Part shown: positions 21,096 through 30,676 of the stretch, piece by piece | How the letters are laid out: every line of letters begins with the position of its first letter | Numbering within the stretch: position 1 is the stretch's first letter | Origin: Xanthobacteraceae bacterium | GTDB taxonomy: Bacteria > Pseudomonadota > Alphaproteobacteria > Rhizobiales > Xanthobacteraceae | Assembly (NCBI GenBank): GCA_019745775.1 | Contig: JAIESR010000081.1 | Coordinates: 1-64,000 of the forward strand | DNA: 64,000 bases | Direction: 5' to 3' | Translations under genes and position numbers: made by a program | The notes under the pieces: model-generated | Databases searched by the model: none | What the model saw: only the letters and a program-made list of their open reading frames with translations | What the model was told of the DNA's origin: nothing

Positions 21096-23531
21096 ATGAC
21101 CAGCGCGAAGCCTCGCCCCCCTCTGATCCCGGGTGAAACCCGGGCGTACCCCGTTTTGCCTTTGCGGGACATCGTCGTGTTCCCGCACATGATCGTTCCG
21201 CTCTTCGTCGGACGCGAGAAGTCGATCAAGGCGCTTGAAGAGGTCATGCGCTCCGACACGTTCATCCTGCTCGCCACGCAGAAGAACGCATCCGACGACG
21301 ATCCGGCGCCCGACTCGATCTACGAGACCGGCACGCTCGCGAGCGTGCTCCAGCTGCTCAAGCTGCCCGACGGCACCGTGAAGGTGCTGGTCGAGGGCGC
21401 CGCGCGCGCCAAGGTCGAGCGCTACACCGACCGTGCCGAATACTATGAAGCCGACGCCATCGTCCTCTCCGACAACGCCGGCGAGAAGGTCGAGGCGGAA
21501 GCGCTGGCGCGCTCGGTCGTCAACGAGTTCGAGAACTATGTGAAGCTCAACAAGAAGGTGTCGCCCGAAGTGGTCGGCGTCGTCCAGCAGATCGAGGACT
21601 ACGCCAAGCTCGCGGACACCGTCGCCTCGCACCTCGCGGTGAAGATTCCCGAGAAGCAGCAGATTCTGGAGACGCCCTCGGTTCCCGAGCGGCTCGAGAA
21701 GGTGCTCGCCCTGATGGAGAGTGAAATCTCCGTGCTGCAGGTCGAGAAGCGCATCCGTACGCGCGTCAAGCGCCAGATGGAGAAGACCCAGCGCGAGTAT
21801 TACCTCAACGAGCAGATGAAGGCGATCCAGAAGGAGCTCGGCGACGAGGACGGCAAGGACGAACTCGCCGAGCTCGAGGACAAGATCAAGCGCACCAAGC
21901 TCTCGAAGGAGGCGCGCGACAAGGCGAACCACGAGCTCAAGAAGCTCCGCCAGATGTCGCCGATGTCCGCCGAGGCCACGGTCGTGCGCAACTACCTCGA
22001 CTGGCTGTTGTCGATCCCGTGGAACAAGAAGTCGAAGGTCAAGAAGGACCTCAAGCAGGCCCAGGAGACCCTCGACGCGGATCACTACGGCCTGGAGAAG
22101 GTCAAGGAGCGCATCGTCGAGTACCTCGCCGTGCAGCAGCGCGCCAACAAGCTGACCGGCCCGATCCTGTGCCTGGTCGGACCGCCCGGCGTCGGCAAGA
22201 CCTCGCTCGGCAAGTCGATCGCGAAGGCGACCGGCCGTGACTTCGTGCGCGTCTCGCTCGGCGGCGTGCGAGACGAGGCCGAGATCCGCGGTCACCGCAG
22301 GACCTATATCGGCTCGATGCCCGGCAAGATCATCCAGTCGATGCGGAAGGCGAAGTCGTCGAACCCGCTGTTCCTGCTCGACGAGGTGGACAAGATGGGC
22401 GCCGATTTCCGCGGCGATCCGTCGTCGGCGCTGCTCGAGGTTCTCGACCCCGAGCAGAACTCGACCTTCAACGACCACTACCTGGAGGTCGACTACGATC
22501 TCTCGAGCGTGATGTTCATCACGACGGCGAATACGCTCAACATCCCGCCGCCCTTGATGGACCGCATGGAGATCATCCGCATCCCCGGCTACACCGAGGA
22601 TGAGAAGGTCGAGATCGCGCGCAAGCACCTGATCCCGAATGCGATCAGCAAGCACGGCCTCGATGCGAAGGAATGGTCGATCAACGACGAAGGGTTGCTG
22701 CTGCTGATCCGCCGCTACACGCGGGAAGCGGGCGTCCGCAACCTGGAGCGCGAGCTGTCCAACCTCGTCCGCAAGGCGGTGAAGGAGCTCACGCTGTCGC
22801 CGGACAAGAAGTCGATCGTGGTCGACGCCAAGAACCTGTCCGACTTCCTGGGCGTCCCGAAGTACCGCTTCGGCGAGCTCGAGGACGAGGACCAGGTCGG
22901 TGTCGTCACCGGTCTCGCCTGGACCGATGTGGGCGGCGAGCTGCTCACCATCGAAGCCGCCATGATGCCCGGCAAGGGCAAGATGACGGTCACGGGCAAC
23001 CTGCGCGACGTGATGAAGGAGTCGATCTCGGCGGCGGCGTCCTACGTGCGCATGCGCGCCACTGCTTTCGGCATCGAGCCGCCGTCCTTCGACAAGAAGG
23101 ACATCCACGTGCACGTGCCGGAGGGGGCGACCCCGAAGGACGGCCCGTCGGCGGGCGTCGCCATGGTGACCGCGATCGTCTCGGTGATGACCGGCATCCC
23201 GGTGCGCCGCGACGTCGCGATGACGGGCGAGATCACGCTGCGCGGCCGTGTGCTTCCGATCGGCGGCTTGAAGGAGAAGCTGCTGGCGGCGCAACGCGGC
23301 GGCATCAAGACGGTGCTGATCCCGGAAGAGAACGCGAAGGACCTGGTCGAGATCAACGAGTCGATCAAGAAGGGTCTGGAGATCATTCCGGTGTCGCGCA
23401 TGGACGAGGTGCTGCCCAAGGCGCTGGTCCGTGCGCCCGAGCCGATCGAGTGGGACGAGTCCAAGCCGGGCGCGGCGGTGACGACCGAGCCGGCGGTGGA
23501 CGAGGAATCCTCGACGCTCACCGCACACTGA
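21096..23531 (+). CDS. lon: ATP-dependent protease La
   Basis: The 811-residue Lon protease degrades misfolded and regulatory proteins in the cytoplasm. It has the N-terminal LON substrate domain ('[20 protein letters not shown]' near residues 14-33), a coiled-coil stretch, the AAA+ module with Walker [10 protein letters not shown] near 365 and '[10 protein letters not shown]', and the serine-lysine protease domain. Ser685 lies in '[10 protein letters not shown]' and the catalytic lysine near 728 in '[10 protein letters not shown]'. AAGGA at 21082-21086 supports the ATG at 21096. A strong hairpin ends the transcript at 23556. Confidence 0.98.
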   Translation: MTSAKPRPPLIPGETRAYPVLPLRDIVVFPHMIVPLFVGREKSIKALEEVMRSDTFILLATQKNASDDDPAPDSIYETGTLASVLQLLKLPDGTVKVLVEGAARAKVERYTDRAEYYEADAIVLSDNAGEKVEAEALARSVVNEFENYVKLNKKVSPEVVGVVQQIEDYAKLADTVASHLAVKIPEKQQILETPSVPERLEKVLALMESEISVLQVEKRIRTRVKRQMEKTQREYYLNEQMKAIQKELGDEDGKDELAELEDKIKRTKLSKEARDKANHELKKLRQMSPMSAEATVVRNYLDWLLSIPWNKKSKVKKDLKQAQETLDADHYGLEKVKERIVEYLAVQQRANKLTGPILCLVGPPGVGKTSLGKSIAKATGRDFVRVSLGGVRDEAEIRGHRRTYIGSMPGKIIQSMRKAKSSNPLFLLDEVDKMGADFRGDPSSALLEVLDPEQNSTFNDHYLEVDYDLSSVMFITTANTLNIPPPLMDRMEIIRIPGYTEDEKVEIARKHLIPNAISKHGLDAKEWSINDEGLLLLIRRYTREAGVRNLERELSNLVRKAVKELTLSPDKKSIVVDAKNLSDFLGVPKYRFGELEDEDQVGVVTGLAWTDVGGELLTIEAAMMPGKGKMTVTGNLRDVMKESISAAASYVRMRATAFGIEPPSFDKKDIHVHVPEGATPKDGPSAGVAMVTAIVSVMTGIPVRRDVAMTGEITLRGRVLPIGGLKEKLLAAQRGGIKTVLIPEENAKDLVEINESIKKGLEIIPVSRMDEVLPKALVRAPEPIEWDESKPGAAVTTEPAVDEESSTLTAH

Positions 23532-23555
23532 CGCGGCGAACCATCTGAAATCGAG

Positions 23556-23588
23556 CGGCGGCGCCGGCAACGGTGCCGCCGTTTGCTC
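23556..23588 (+). terminator. Terminator of lon
   Basis: CGGCGGCGCCG (23556-23566) pairs with CGGTGCCGCCG (23571-23581), eleven pairs with one G-T, capped by a GCAA tetraloop and followed by TTTGCTC. Confidence 0.82.
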
Positions 23589-23649
23589 ATGACGGGGCTG
23601 CTTCCAAGAGCCGGTTCGCTTGCGCCGGCAAGTGCTCTATACTGTCGCC

Positions 23650-24243
23650 ATGAACATCATCACGCCCACGCTCCCGCCGACCACCACCGCTGCCGAAGGC
23701 TTGCCGCGGCGGCGCTTCACGGTGGACGAGCTCTATCGCATGACCGAGGCCGGAATCCTCCTTGAAGACGAGCGTATCGAACTGATCGGCGGGGAGATCG
23801 TTCCGATGTCGCCCAAAGGCCGCCACCATGAAATTCTGAAGGCTGCGCTCAACCTGCACTGGGCGCGCGCATTGCCCGCCGACCTGCTCTTCGTGACCGA
23901 GACCACGTTTCGGCTAACCGAAGACACCTACCTCGAGCCGGATTTCGTCTTCTATCCGGAAGCGAGCGGATGGACCGGGCTCAACGCCGAAACCGCGCGG
24001 CTGGTGGTCGAAGTCGCCGACTCGAGTCTGGGCTACGATCTCGGCCGCAAGGCCGGCCTCTATGCCGGCTTTGGGATCACCGAGCTGTGGGTGGTGGATG
24101 CGGTCAAGCTCAATACCCGCATCCATCGTCAACCGGATTCAAACGGATATCGGTCGGTCGGCGATTTTGCCTCGAACCAGCGCCTCGTCCCCGCGGCGAC
24201 GCCGGCGCTCGCTGTGACGTTGGCCGAGCTCAAGCTGCGTTAG
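23650..24243 (+). CDS. Uma2-family (DUF820) putative endonuclease-fold protein
   Basis: The 197-residue product is a Uma2/DUF820 protein with a PD-(D/E)XK-like core: 'FTVDELYRMTEAGILLEDER' near residues 24-43, 'RIELIGGEIVPMSPKG', the acidic residues of 'YLEPDFVFYPEA' near 100, and 'LVVEVADSSLGYD' near 124 with a following lysine (GRKAGLY). The family is common in cyanobacteria and some proteobacteria. Its substrate is unknown and nuclease activity is predicted rather than shown. The ATG at 23650 matches usual family N-termini. It stands between lon and a Bug receptor, where HU might have been expected. Confidence 0.85.
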   Translation: MNIITPTLPPTTTAAEGLPRRRFTVDELYRMTEAGILLEDERIELIGGEIVPMSPKGRHHEILKAALNLHWARALPADLLFVTETTFRLTEDTYLEPDFVFYPEASGWTGLNAETARLVVEVADSSLGYDLGRKAGLYAGFGITELWVVDAVKLNTRIHRQPDSNGYRSVGDFASNQRLVPAATPALAVTLAELKLR

Positions 24244-24310
24244 GCAACGCGCTTCCTATTTCGGGTTGATGCCCGCAGCCGCCATCGCCTTGTCACCGCG
24301 ATGCGGGGTC

Positions 24311-25297
24311 CTACTTCTCGATCTTGATCCCGGCCGACGCGATAAGGCCGCGGTAGAGCTCCGACTCGCGCTTGATGAGCGCCGCCGTCTCGGCCGGGGA
24401 ACCGCCGACTGCCGTCACGGTGAAGTCCGCGACACGCTTGGCCACGTCCGGCTGCTTGAGCGTTTCGGCGATCTGCTGCGAGAGCCGCGTGGCAAGCTCC
24501 GAGGGTGTCTTCGGCGGTGCCACCACGGCGAACCAGTCGGTATGGACGATGCCCGGCAGGCTCTCGGTGATGGCCGGTACATTCGGCAGCTCGGGGATGC
24601 GCTTGGGCCCGGTCACCGCCAGCACCTTCACGCCACCGCTGGCGACATGTGGAAGCACGTTGCCGGGGGTGTCGAAGATCGCCTCGATATGGCCGGCGAT
24701 CAGGTCGCGCATCGCCGGCGCCAGCCCCGGATAGGGAACGTGGACGAATTTGACGCCGGCTGCGGCGGCGAACCGCTCCATCTGGAGATGCGGCGTCGAG
24801 CTGACGCCCGGCGAGCCGAAGCTGATCTTGCCCGCGTTCGCTTTGGCCCGCGCGATGAAGTCGGCCAACGTCGTGTCCGGCGCTTTCGCATTGACGACGA
24901 GCATGAACGGGAACTGAATCAGCGTCGACACCGGCACGAATGCCGTCGGATCGAAGCCGAGCTTCGGATAGACGTGCTGGCTGACCGACAGCGGGCCGGG
25001 CGGCGAGACGAGCAGCGTGTAGCCATCGGGCTCAGACTTGAATACCGCCTCAGTGCCGAGATTCGACGCGGCGCCCGGGCGATTCTCGATGACGACCGGC
25101 TGGCCCCAGCGCGCCGAGAGCTTCTCGCCGATGATGCGCGGCATCGAGTCGAGCATGTTGCCGGGCGGCACCGGCACCACGAATTTGACCGCGCGGCGGG
25201 GGAAGTCGGCCTGGGCGAGGGCGGCTGCCGGCGCCAGCGCGCCCAGCGCCGCTCCGACAACGGCCAAACGGAACGCAGATCGAACGCACTCTCGCAT
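24311..25297 (-). CDS. Tripartite tricarboxylate transporter receptor (Bug/TctC family)
   Basis: This 328-residue periplasmic receptor has a signal peptide ending near ALAQ and the Bug pattern: 'DFPRRAVKFVVPVPPGNMLD', 'VIENRPGAASNLGTEAVF', 'DGYTLLVSPPG' and 'FVHVPYPGLAPAMRD'. GGGAGG seven bases before the ATG at 25297 sets the start, and the longer frame to 25429 is rejected. It is distinct from the Bug gene at 14637 and also has no permease partner nearby. The ligand is unknown. Confidence 0.9.
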   Translation of the reverse strand: MRECVRSAFRLAVVGAALGALAPAAALAQADFPRRAVKFVVPVPPGNMLDSMPRIIGEKLSARWGQPVVIENRPGAASNLGTEAVFKSEPDGYTLLVSPPGPLSVSQHVYPKLGFDPTAFVPVSTLIQFPFMLVVNAKAPDTTLADFIARAKANAGKISFGSPGVSSTPHLQMERFAAAAGVKFVHVPYPGLAPAMRDLIAGHIEAIFDTPGNVLPHVASGGVKVLAVTGPKRIPELPNVPAITESLPGIVHTDWFAVVAPPKTPSELATRLSQQIAETLKQPDVAKRVADFTVTAVGGSPAETAALIKRESELYRGLIASAGIKIEK

Positions 25298-25493
25298 CGC
25301 AAATCCTCCCCTGCGGCGGTCCTGTCGGCGTCGGCGGCCTATTGGCGGGGCCATTGTGCTACGTCCCGGCGCCGCTGTCTTGGTGGCTGTCTTAGGGCAG
25401 CCAGGACGCAAAGGCGGCCCTTGACGCACCCCGTTAAACCCGCAAGTTGCGCCGGCCGGGCGTCCGGCCAGTGCGTCAGCGAGGATGACAATC

Positions 25494-26126
25494 GTGATTG
25501 ATCTCTACACCTGGACCACCCCCAACGGCCGCAAGATCTCCATCGCGCTCGAAGAGTTCGGGCTGCCCTATACCGTGCATCCGGTGGACATCGGCAAGGA
25601 CGAGCAGTTCAAGCCGGAGTTCCTCAAGGTCAGCCCCAACAACCGCATCCCGGCAATCGTCGACCGCGACACCGGCATCGCGCTGATGGAGTCGGGCGCG
25701 ATCCTGATCTACCTCGCCGACAAGACCGGCAAGTTCATGCCGCGGGAAGGCGAGGGCCGCTACCGCGTGATCGAATGGCTGATGTGGCAGATGGGCGGAC
25801 CGGGGCCGATGTTCGGCCAGGTGCATCACTTCACCAAATACAATCCCGGCAAGGCGCCCTACGCGGAGGAGCGCTATCTCAAGGAGGCGCACCGGCTCTA
25901 CGGCGTGCTCGACAAGCGCCTCGCCACCAGCGACTACGTCGCCGGCGCCTACTCGATCGCCGACATGGCGATCTGGCCGTGGGTGTCGCGCTACGAGTGG
26001 CAGACGGTCGATCTGAACAAGTACCCGAACGTCAAGCGCTGGTACCTCGCCATCGCGGCGCGGCCGGCGGTGCAGAAGGGCTATAAGGTGCCCAAGGACG
26101 TGGGTGAGGTGCCGATCCCTGCTTGA
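25494..26126 (+). CDS. Nu-class glutathione S-transferase (YfcG-like)
   Basis: The 210-residue product has an N-terminal thioredoxin-like domain with the nu-class motif TPNGRK near residues 8-13, 'SPNNRIPAIVD' (the cis-proline loop) near 49-59 and 'LMESGAILIYLADKTG' near 67-82, followed by the helical C-terminal domain. YfcG-type enzymes reduce disulfides with glutathione. The GTG at 25494 is chosen because GAGGA at 25481-25485 is correctly placed for it, and the product then begins MIDLYTW as in YfcG. The ATG at 25485 overlaps that ribosome site. The gene is monocistronic. Confidence 0.9.
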   Translation: MIDLYTWTTPNGRKISIALEEFGLPYTVHPVDIGKDEQFKPEFLKVSPNNRIPAIVDRDTGIALMESGAILIYLADKTGKFMPREGEGRYRVIEWLMWQMGGPGPMFGQVHHFTKYNPGKAPYAEERYLKEAHRLYGVLDKRLATSDYVAGAYSIADMAIWPWVSRYEWQTVDLNKYPNVKRWYLAIAARPAVQKGYKVPKDVGEVPIPA

Positions 26127-26222
26127 AGGCTGGCCGGGGTCGCAAGGCGGCAACCTTGCCACCGGGCGGCCGGCGGCAATAAAGCAACGGTTCGGTAGGC
26201 GCCGTTTCGGTAGACTAGGTCA

Positions 26223-26298
26223 GGGCGGTTAGCTCAGTTGGTAGAGCGCCTGCTTTACACGCAGGATGTCGGCGGTTCGAGTCCGTCACCGCCCACCA
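26223..26298 (+). tRNA. tRNA-Val (anticodon UAC)
   Basis: This is a 76-base cloverleaf. GGGCGGU (26223-26229) pairs with ACCGCCC (26288-26294), the anticodon stem CCUGC/GCAGG encloses loop UUUACAC, the T-loop is TTCGAGT, and CCA is encoded at 26296-26298. Confidence 0.97.
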
Positions 26299-26356
26299 AC
26301 CTTCGCTGCGAAGCAGCGCGAGGTTGGTGTCCGCCGAAGCTTCAGCGAAGGCGGAC
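26296..26356. repeat. Pair of palindromic repeats behind tRNA-Val
   Basis: Two adjacent hairpins lie here. In the first, CCAACCT (26296-26302) pairs with AGGTTGG (26321-26327), with a further CGCTG/CAGCG stem inside. It includes the tRNA CCA. In the second, GTCCGCC (26329-26335) pairs with GGCGGAC (26350-26356) around GAAGCTTCAGCGAA. The second is a REP-like palindrome that I recall being scattered widely through alphaproteobacterial genomes. Read in frame it yields the spurious peptide AFAEASADT. Confidence 0.8.
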
Positions 26357-26450
26357 GATCGCAGACTCGAATGCCCAAAAAAATACCGGCGAGTCAGCGG
26401 CCTTGCGGCCGCCGACATCGCACGGGGAAGGGTACCTAAGAAGTCGGCGG

Positions 26451-26759
26451 TTAGACCGCTTCCTTCAATTCCTTGGCGGCGCGGAACGCGACCTTCTTCG
26501 ACGCCTTGATCTGGATCGGCTCGCCGGTCGCCGGGTTGCGGCCCATGCGGGCGGCGCGCTTGCGCACTTGCAGGATGCCCAGGCCGCCGATGCGGATGCG
26601 GTCACCCTTCTTCAGGTGTTTGGTCACCAGACCAACCAGGTCGCCGAGCACAGCCTCGGTCTGCTTTTTCGACATCTCGTGGTTGTCCGCGAGACTCGCG
26701 GCGAGATGCTTCAGAGTAACAGTCGGTGCGGACTTCTTGGCAGCAGGTGCCGTGGCCAT
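26451..26759 (-). CDS. HU-family DNA-binding protein
   Basis: The 102-residue histone-like protein has the HU/IHF core: helices 'LKHLAASLADNHEMSKKQTE' near residues 18-37, 'GDRIRIGGLGILQVRKRAAR' near 55-74, and the DNA-clasping arm 'GRNPATGEPIQI' near 76-87. Compared with HupB it has a lysine/alanine/proline-rich N-terminal extension of about 15 residues (ATAPAAKKSAPTVT). GAGGAG eight bases before the ATG at 26759 sets the start. In related genomes an HU gene sits between lon and the tRNA-Val/tRNA-Asp pair. Here it lies between these tRNAs, on the opposite strand and 3 kb from lon. Confidence 0.93.
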   Translation of the reverse strand: MATAPAAKKSAPTVTLKHLAASLADNHEMSKKQTEAVLGDLVGLVTKHLKKGDRIRIGGLGILQVRKRAARMGRNPATGEPIQIKASKKVAFRAAKELKEAV

Positions 26760-27026
26760 GGATGACACTCCTCGTTGGCAGAAGTGGCCTAAAAGCCACT
26801 CATCACACCGGCCGAAATAGACGATTCGGACAGGTTCTGACCATGGAGTTCATAGCGAAAAATGTGGGTTTTTTCGGACTTTTGTGCTTGGCAGTGCCGG
26901 TTTTATGCGGGTTTCTGGCATCTGATTCGCGCGCAAACGCCGCCCGGAGCCCATTCCATTGCGTTTAAAGCGCCGCGCCTTGACTTGCGGGGGTGGCGCA
27001 TTTAAGTCCCGCGTCACTCCCGAAAA

Positions 27027-27103
<77 letters not shown>

Positions 27104-27274
27104 TTTTCGAAATCAATGATCTCGATTGGCCCAAATTGCGGAGTCGAACGCCGTTCGGGTTGCCGTGCAATTTTGGGTCGCGTTCGCGCCTCATCTTACG
27201 CTTGTTCGTGCGCATCGCTTCGTTCGGCGATGCACACAGACTTGCTACGACGATAGTCGCGCGGCCATGAGGGG

Positions 27275-27691
27275 TCAGATCGGTTGCGAGGCCGGAGACG
27301 GTGAGACGGTGATTTCAAATTTCTGAATCTCGACGCGGCCGTTGGGGAACTTCACCTCGAGCTCCACTGCGTCAACCCCGCTGAAACCGGTCCTCGAACG
27401 ATAGATCGCGACGAACGCCGGAACTTGCAGAGCCAGGCACTGCTTGTAGTTGGTGGCGGTGACGTTGCCCTTGCGCACGGTAACCGTGCCGTTGGCGGGC
27501 GGCGTGTTCAGCTTGATGGCAGGGAGGGGCCCCGACGTGCAATCCGGTCGCACATTGATGTAGACGCCGATGCGGACGTCCTTGCCGGACTGCGCGCGGG
27601 CCGATTTTTCGCTCGTCCGGACTTCCGCCAGCGCGGGACCGACCAACGCGACGACGACTCCCGCAAATGCCATACCTGCAACGAACTTCAT
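27275..27691 (-). CDS. Small secreted hypothetical protein
   Basis: I do not recognise this 138-residue protein. A signal peptide (FAGVVVALVGPALA) is followed by a basic linker and a beta-rich domain with two cysteines, one in 'VRPDCTSGPLP' and one in 'NYKQCLALQV', that could form a disulfide in the periplasm. The domain continues 'TPPANGTVTVRKGNV', 'YRSRTGFSGVDAVELEVKF' and 'RVEIQKFEITV', resembling small Ig-like secreted domains. It lies directly after the tRNA-Asp gene on the opposite strand. Confidence 0.65.
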   Translation of the reverse strand: MKFVAGMAFAGVVVALVGPALAEVRTSEKSARAQSGKDVRIGVYINVRPDCTSGPLPAIKLNTPPANGTVTVRKGNVTATNYKQCLALQVPAFVAIYRSRTGFSGVDAVELEVKFPNGRVEIQKFEITVSPSPASQPI

Positions 27692-27816
27692 CGCGGGTTT
27701 CGATCTCGCGTTCAGCCCCGGCCAGTGTCGGTCAATCTAGCATTCGCGCGCGGGCAGGCTCAACCGCGCCGGGACGATGAGCCGATGAGTCGCACGCTTC
27801 TCTGCGGTTGCCGTCG

Positions 27817-28158
27817 CTATATCGCAAGCAACAGCCGCACCGCGTAGATCGCCCACATGATGGCGAGCACGATGATGCTTGCCATCAGCAGCGGCCCCCC
27901 ATTCTGCTCATCGCGTACGACCCGCAACACGCGAAGCGCGACGAACACCCACGCCAGAAGGAGAAACAGAAGATCCGCAAATTTGGTTTGCCAGGCGATG
28001 ATCGTCAGCACATAGAACAGGCACCCCAGTTGCAACTCATCCCGCCAGGCAGCGGGGCGCTCCGTGCGCGTACTGCTTCCTCGGCTCGCCCAGCCCAGCA
28101 GCACAAACGTCAATGCGACGTGAACAAAGACCGGTAACAAGATCATCCTGATCGACAT
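27817..28158 (-). CDS. Small MAPEG-family membrane protein
   Basis: The 113-residue product has four hydrophobic segments. It matches the short bacterial MAPEG proteins in 'MILLPVFVHVALTFVLL' at the N-terminus, 'LGCLFYVLTIIAWQTKFADLL' in the middle, 'LAWVFVALRVLRVV' near 68-81 and a final 'VLAIMWAIYAVRLLL'. Eukaryotic relatives act on eicosanoids and glutathione. The bacterial role is unknown. The usual histidine after 'ALR' is not seen, so catalysis is doubtful. It and the next minus-strand gene (28189-28644) are 30 bases apart and may be one operon. Confidence 0.72.
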   Translation of the reverse strand: MSIRMILLPVFVHVALTFVLLGWASRGSSTRTERPAAWRDELQLGCLFYVLTIIAWQTKFADLLFLLLAWVFVALRVLRVVRDEQNGGPLLMASIIVLAIMWAIYAVRLLLAI

Positions 28159-28188
28159 GGCTTGCTCCGTGTTTCGGACGAGCCGCGC

Positions 28189-28644
28189 CTAGCGCTCGCC
28201 GGATCGTTGCATCTCCAGTTCGCGTTCGATGTCTTTGATCAAAACGCGTTGCTGCACGCCAAGAAATCGTGCGCGCTCGCGGCGGCTTAGTCGATGAAGA
28301 AGTCCGGCAAGCACGGCGAGAAACAGCACGATTGTGGACAAGACCAATGCGGCTGGTAGTGAGATGAGATAGCCGGCAGCTTGTCCGGAAGTCGCCGCGA
28401 CGTGGTCGGCGTCGACACCGAGTACATCGAGAAATTCGGACACCGGAAATCCCCGCCACTGTCCTGTCGTCGCGAATCCGTTCAATTGCGCTGCAACAAT
28501 CACCGCCAACGGGATCGCCGCCGTCAGCGCCGCAAGCAGGGCAACGGCAAAGACGCTTTCCAAGAGCAACGAAAGGAACTCGTATCGAATTCGGGCGAGG
28601 GCTCTTCTTGCCGTCATTGCTGGGCCGATCGCTGACGCGTTCAT
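28189..28644 (-). CDS. Hypothetical inner-membrane protein
   Basis: I do not recognise this protein of about 151 residues. It has two long hydrophobic stretches, 'VFAVALLAALTAAIPLAVIVA' near 34-54 and 'LPAALVLSTIVLFLAVLAGLL' near 96-116. They flank a soluble loop, and a charged C-terminal helix follows (RERARFLGVQQRVLIKDIER). An adjacent in-frame GTG at 28647 is an alternative start, and neither has a good ribosome site. It is probably co-transcribed with the MAPEG gene that follows after 30 bases. Confidence 0.55.
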   Translation of the reverse strand: MNASAIGPAMTARRALARIRYEFLSLLLESVFAVALLAALTAAIPLAVIVAAQLNGFATTGQWRGFPVSEFLDVLGVDADHVAATSGQAAGYLISLPAALVLSTIVLFLAVLAGLLHRLSRRERARFLGVQQRVLIKDIERELEMQRSGER

Positions 28645-28791
28645 CACCAGGGGGAATCAGGCCGCTTATCTTGTCAGAAGAGGTAACCCGGGGTGATTTG
28701 GCAATCGATATGATTTACAGTGCGGATCGCTGCCAAGCGTACAGCGCGGTCGCAGCCGGTCGGCCGATGATTCCGCATAGCTCCGCGAGCG

Positions 28792-29865
28792 ATGAGTAAC
28801 GAGGCAAGATATTTCGAGGTGCTGGCTGGGTCGATCGCCCAAGTCGAAGAGGACTCGTTCGAGGCGCGCGGGGTCGTCTACGACCGTCTGTGGGGGATCG
28901 TTTGCGAGCGGCTGCGGAAGGAAGGCCAAGCCTCGGCTGGGAACCTGGCCGCGGAACGCGCGGCATTTCTGTCGGCGGTCAGAAGAATCGAATTTGGAGA
29001 GCGGCTGGCGGTGACGCCGGCCGGCCAGGCGCCGGCCAGGCAGCTACCCCAAGAGAGCGCACCTCAAGACAGGGTACCTCAAGAGAAGACGCCTCAAGAG
29101 AAGCGGCGCTCGAAACGGTCGGTCTCGGGCCGAATCGTCGCGCGAATGGCGTTCGCATGCGTCGTGCTCGCCGCCGTTGGGCTTGCCTATCTCGTGATCG
29201 ATGCAGCATCCGCGGAACGGTCGGCGCGTGATGGCGGGTCAGTGTCGTGGCAAGCGCAATTGACGGAGGCTGCACTTTCCGTCGGCAATCTCTTTGGGCG
29301 GCGGCCGCCGATGGTTCCCCGTGGACCGGCCCAGCGCGCGGTCTACTACGAGGAGAATTCGGCAACCGCCACGGGGCACACGTTCAGCGGTCGTGCCGTC
29401 TGGCGCGGCCAGGCGGGTTCCGGAACTGGCAGCGGGCCGGAAGCCGTGTTGTCCATCGACGCCGAGGTCCCGCAAAAGAAGCTCCTCCTGAAAGTATCGA
29501 TCCGACGGGCACCTGATGGCGGAGGGGCTATCAGTCACTTCGTCGAATTCAATTTCTTGAACCCGGACGGTTCAGCATCCGATGTGGTCGACAACGTGCT
29601 CGGCATCCTCATGAAGAACGACGAACTGTCCCCGGGGATCGAATTGGCCGGCAAAGTGACGAGGGTTCATCGCGGCATATTCCTGATGGGACTTTCCGGC
29701 GCCGCGCCGGACCTCGGTAGAAATCTGAAACTGCTGAAGGAAAGACCCTGGCTGGATATTCCCATCGTCATGAAGGACAGAACCCGCGGTATCCTGGCCA
29801 TCGAGAAGGGCGCAACGGGTCAGGCCTCGATCGATCGGATATTCGCGTCGTGGGGACATAGCTGA
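28792..29865 (+). CDS. Hypothetical single-pass membrane protein with periplasmic domain
   Basis: I do not recognise this 357-residue protein. A cytoplasmic helical part (residues 1-75) is followed by short tandem PQE/PQD repeats at about 86-103 (PQESAPQDRVPQEKTPQEKR), a single membrane helix at about 115-138, and a periplasmic domain of about 200 residues. The repeated Gln-Glu motif suggests a flexible linker. The periplasmic part contains 'AVLSIDAEVPQKKLLLKVSI' and 'DVVDNVLGILMKNDE'. The N-terminal layout recalls bradyrhizobial proteins of unknown function that combine a short helical region, a membrane anchor and a secreted domain. It is divergent from the gene at 28189-28644. Confidence 0.6.
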   Translation: MSNEARYFEVLAGSIAQVEEDSFEARGVVYDRLWGIVCERLRKEGQASAGNLAAERAAFLSAVRRIEFGERLAVTPAGQAPARQLPQESAPQDRVPQEKTPQEKRRSKRSVSGRIVARMAFACVVLAAVGLAYLVIDAASAERSARDGGSVSWQAQLTEAALSVGNLFGRRPPMVPRGPAQRAVYYEENSATATGHTFSGRAVWRGQAGSGTGSGPEAVLSIDAEVPQKKLLLKVSIRRAPDGGGAISHFVEFNFLNPDGSASDVVDNVLGILMKNDELSPGIELAGKVTRVHRGIFLMGLSGAAPDLGRNLKLLKERPWLDIPIVMKDRTRGILAIEKGATGQASIDRIFASWGHS

Positions 29866-30003
29866 CGCCTGCCGCCGGCGGCCTCGCGTGTCGCCGCGGA
29901 GCTCATGCTCCGTCGCTGTCGTGATGACTGTCTTGCGCGCAGCAGATCGCGCAGGCGCTGGCGATCACAGAACTCGGAATTTCTTGGACTGCCTGCGACG
30001 TCT

Positions 30004-30348
30004 TCAGTCGCGGTGCACGGTGCAGGCAACGGCCCGATGCTTTCCCAGGTACAGGACAGCGTCGCTCCGCACGCCGTCAAACCAGACGTTGCGGCCGATA
30101 TAGCGGTAACCCACTCCCATCGGAACCAGTCGAACGTGCACGCCACGTCCGGGTGCAAGGCCGAGCCGGCCGGTCACGATCTCGCCCTCGATGCTGACCG
30201 CAATCGGGCACAACGGATAGGAGCGGCCGTCCTCGCAGGCGAGGGTAAGTCCGGGGCAGACGCCGCCAGCGAACGCAGTCGGCATCGCACCAAACAGCGA
30301 AAGAGCCGCCACGCCACCAGCGGCCAGACAGTTGCGAAACATGGTCAT
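30004..30348 (-). CDS. Small secreted hypothetical protein
   Basis: I do not recognise this 114-residue product. It has a clear signal peptide (AAGGVAALSLFGAMPTAFA) and a small beta-rich mature part with four cysteines ('GVCPGLTLACEDG', 'PLCPIAV', 'AVACTVHRD'), suitable for two disulfides in the periplasm. It lies upstream of the giant adhesin gene on the opposite strand, so the two share a divergent intergenic region. Confidence 0.6.
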   Translation of the reverse strand: MTMFRNCLAAGGVAALSLFGAMPTAFAGGVCPGLTLACEDGRSYPLCPIAVSIEGEIVTGRLGLAPGRGVHVRLVPMGVGYRYIGRNVWFDGVRSDAVLYLGKHRAVACTVHRD

Positions 30349-30676
30349 GAGCGCCCCGCTCCCCTCGATTAATGAGATGCTAACGGGCTACCGGCGGGCA
30401 AACAAGAGTCTCTCCCGCCGCCCCCAGAATTGTCACCGAAAAAATGTCGTAATTTCGCCCCGGTTTGCATTCGGTGGCGCTTAAAAAGTCTAGTTAATAC
30501 AGAGGATTACGGGCGATTGTGGCAACTTAACCACCGTTCCAAGATAAACGCAATTGGCGGTGGTACTTTCTTGCTTCCGGGGCGGACGTAAGGGATTATC
30601 AGGCCTAATAAATTATTAAATCAGGCGGGGCCCTGGAGCGCCCGCCTGCAATGTTTGGCACGCGGGAGAGCGGTGA
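30349..30676 (+). promoter_or_regulatory. AT-rich leader and control region of the giant adhesin gene
   Basis: This 328-base gap is much richer in A and T than its surroundings between about 30430 and 30630. It contains a hairpin in which ACCACCG and CCAA (30530-30542) pair with TTGG and CGGTGGT (30554-30564). A pair of ATCAGGC repeats lies at 30598-30604 and 30620-30626, exactly 22 bases apart, flanking a palindrome TAATAA-A-TTATTA (30606-30618). GGGAG at 30664-30668 is the ribosome site. The arrangement looks like a regulated promoter, but I could not place -35 and -10 boxes with confidence. Confidence 0.5.
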
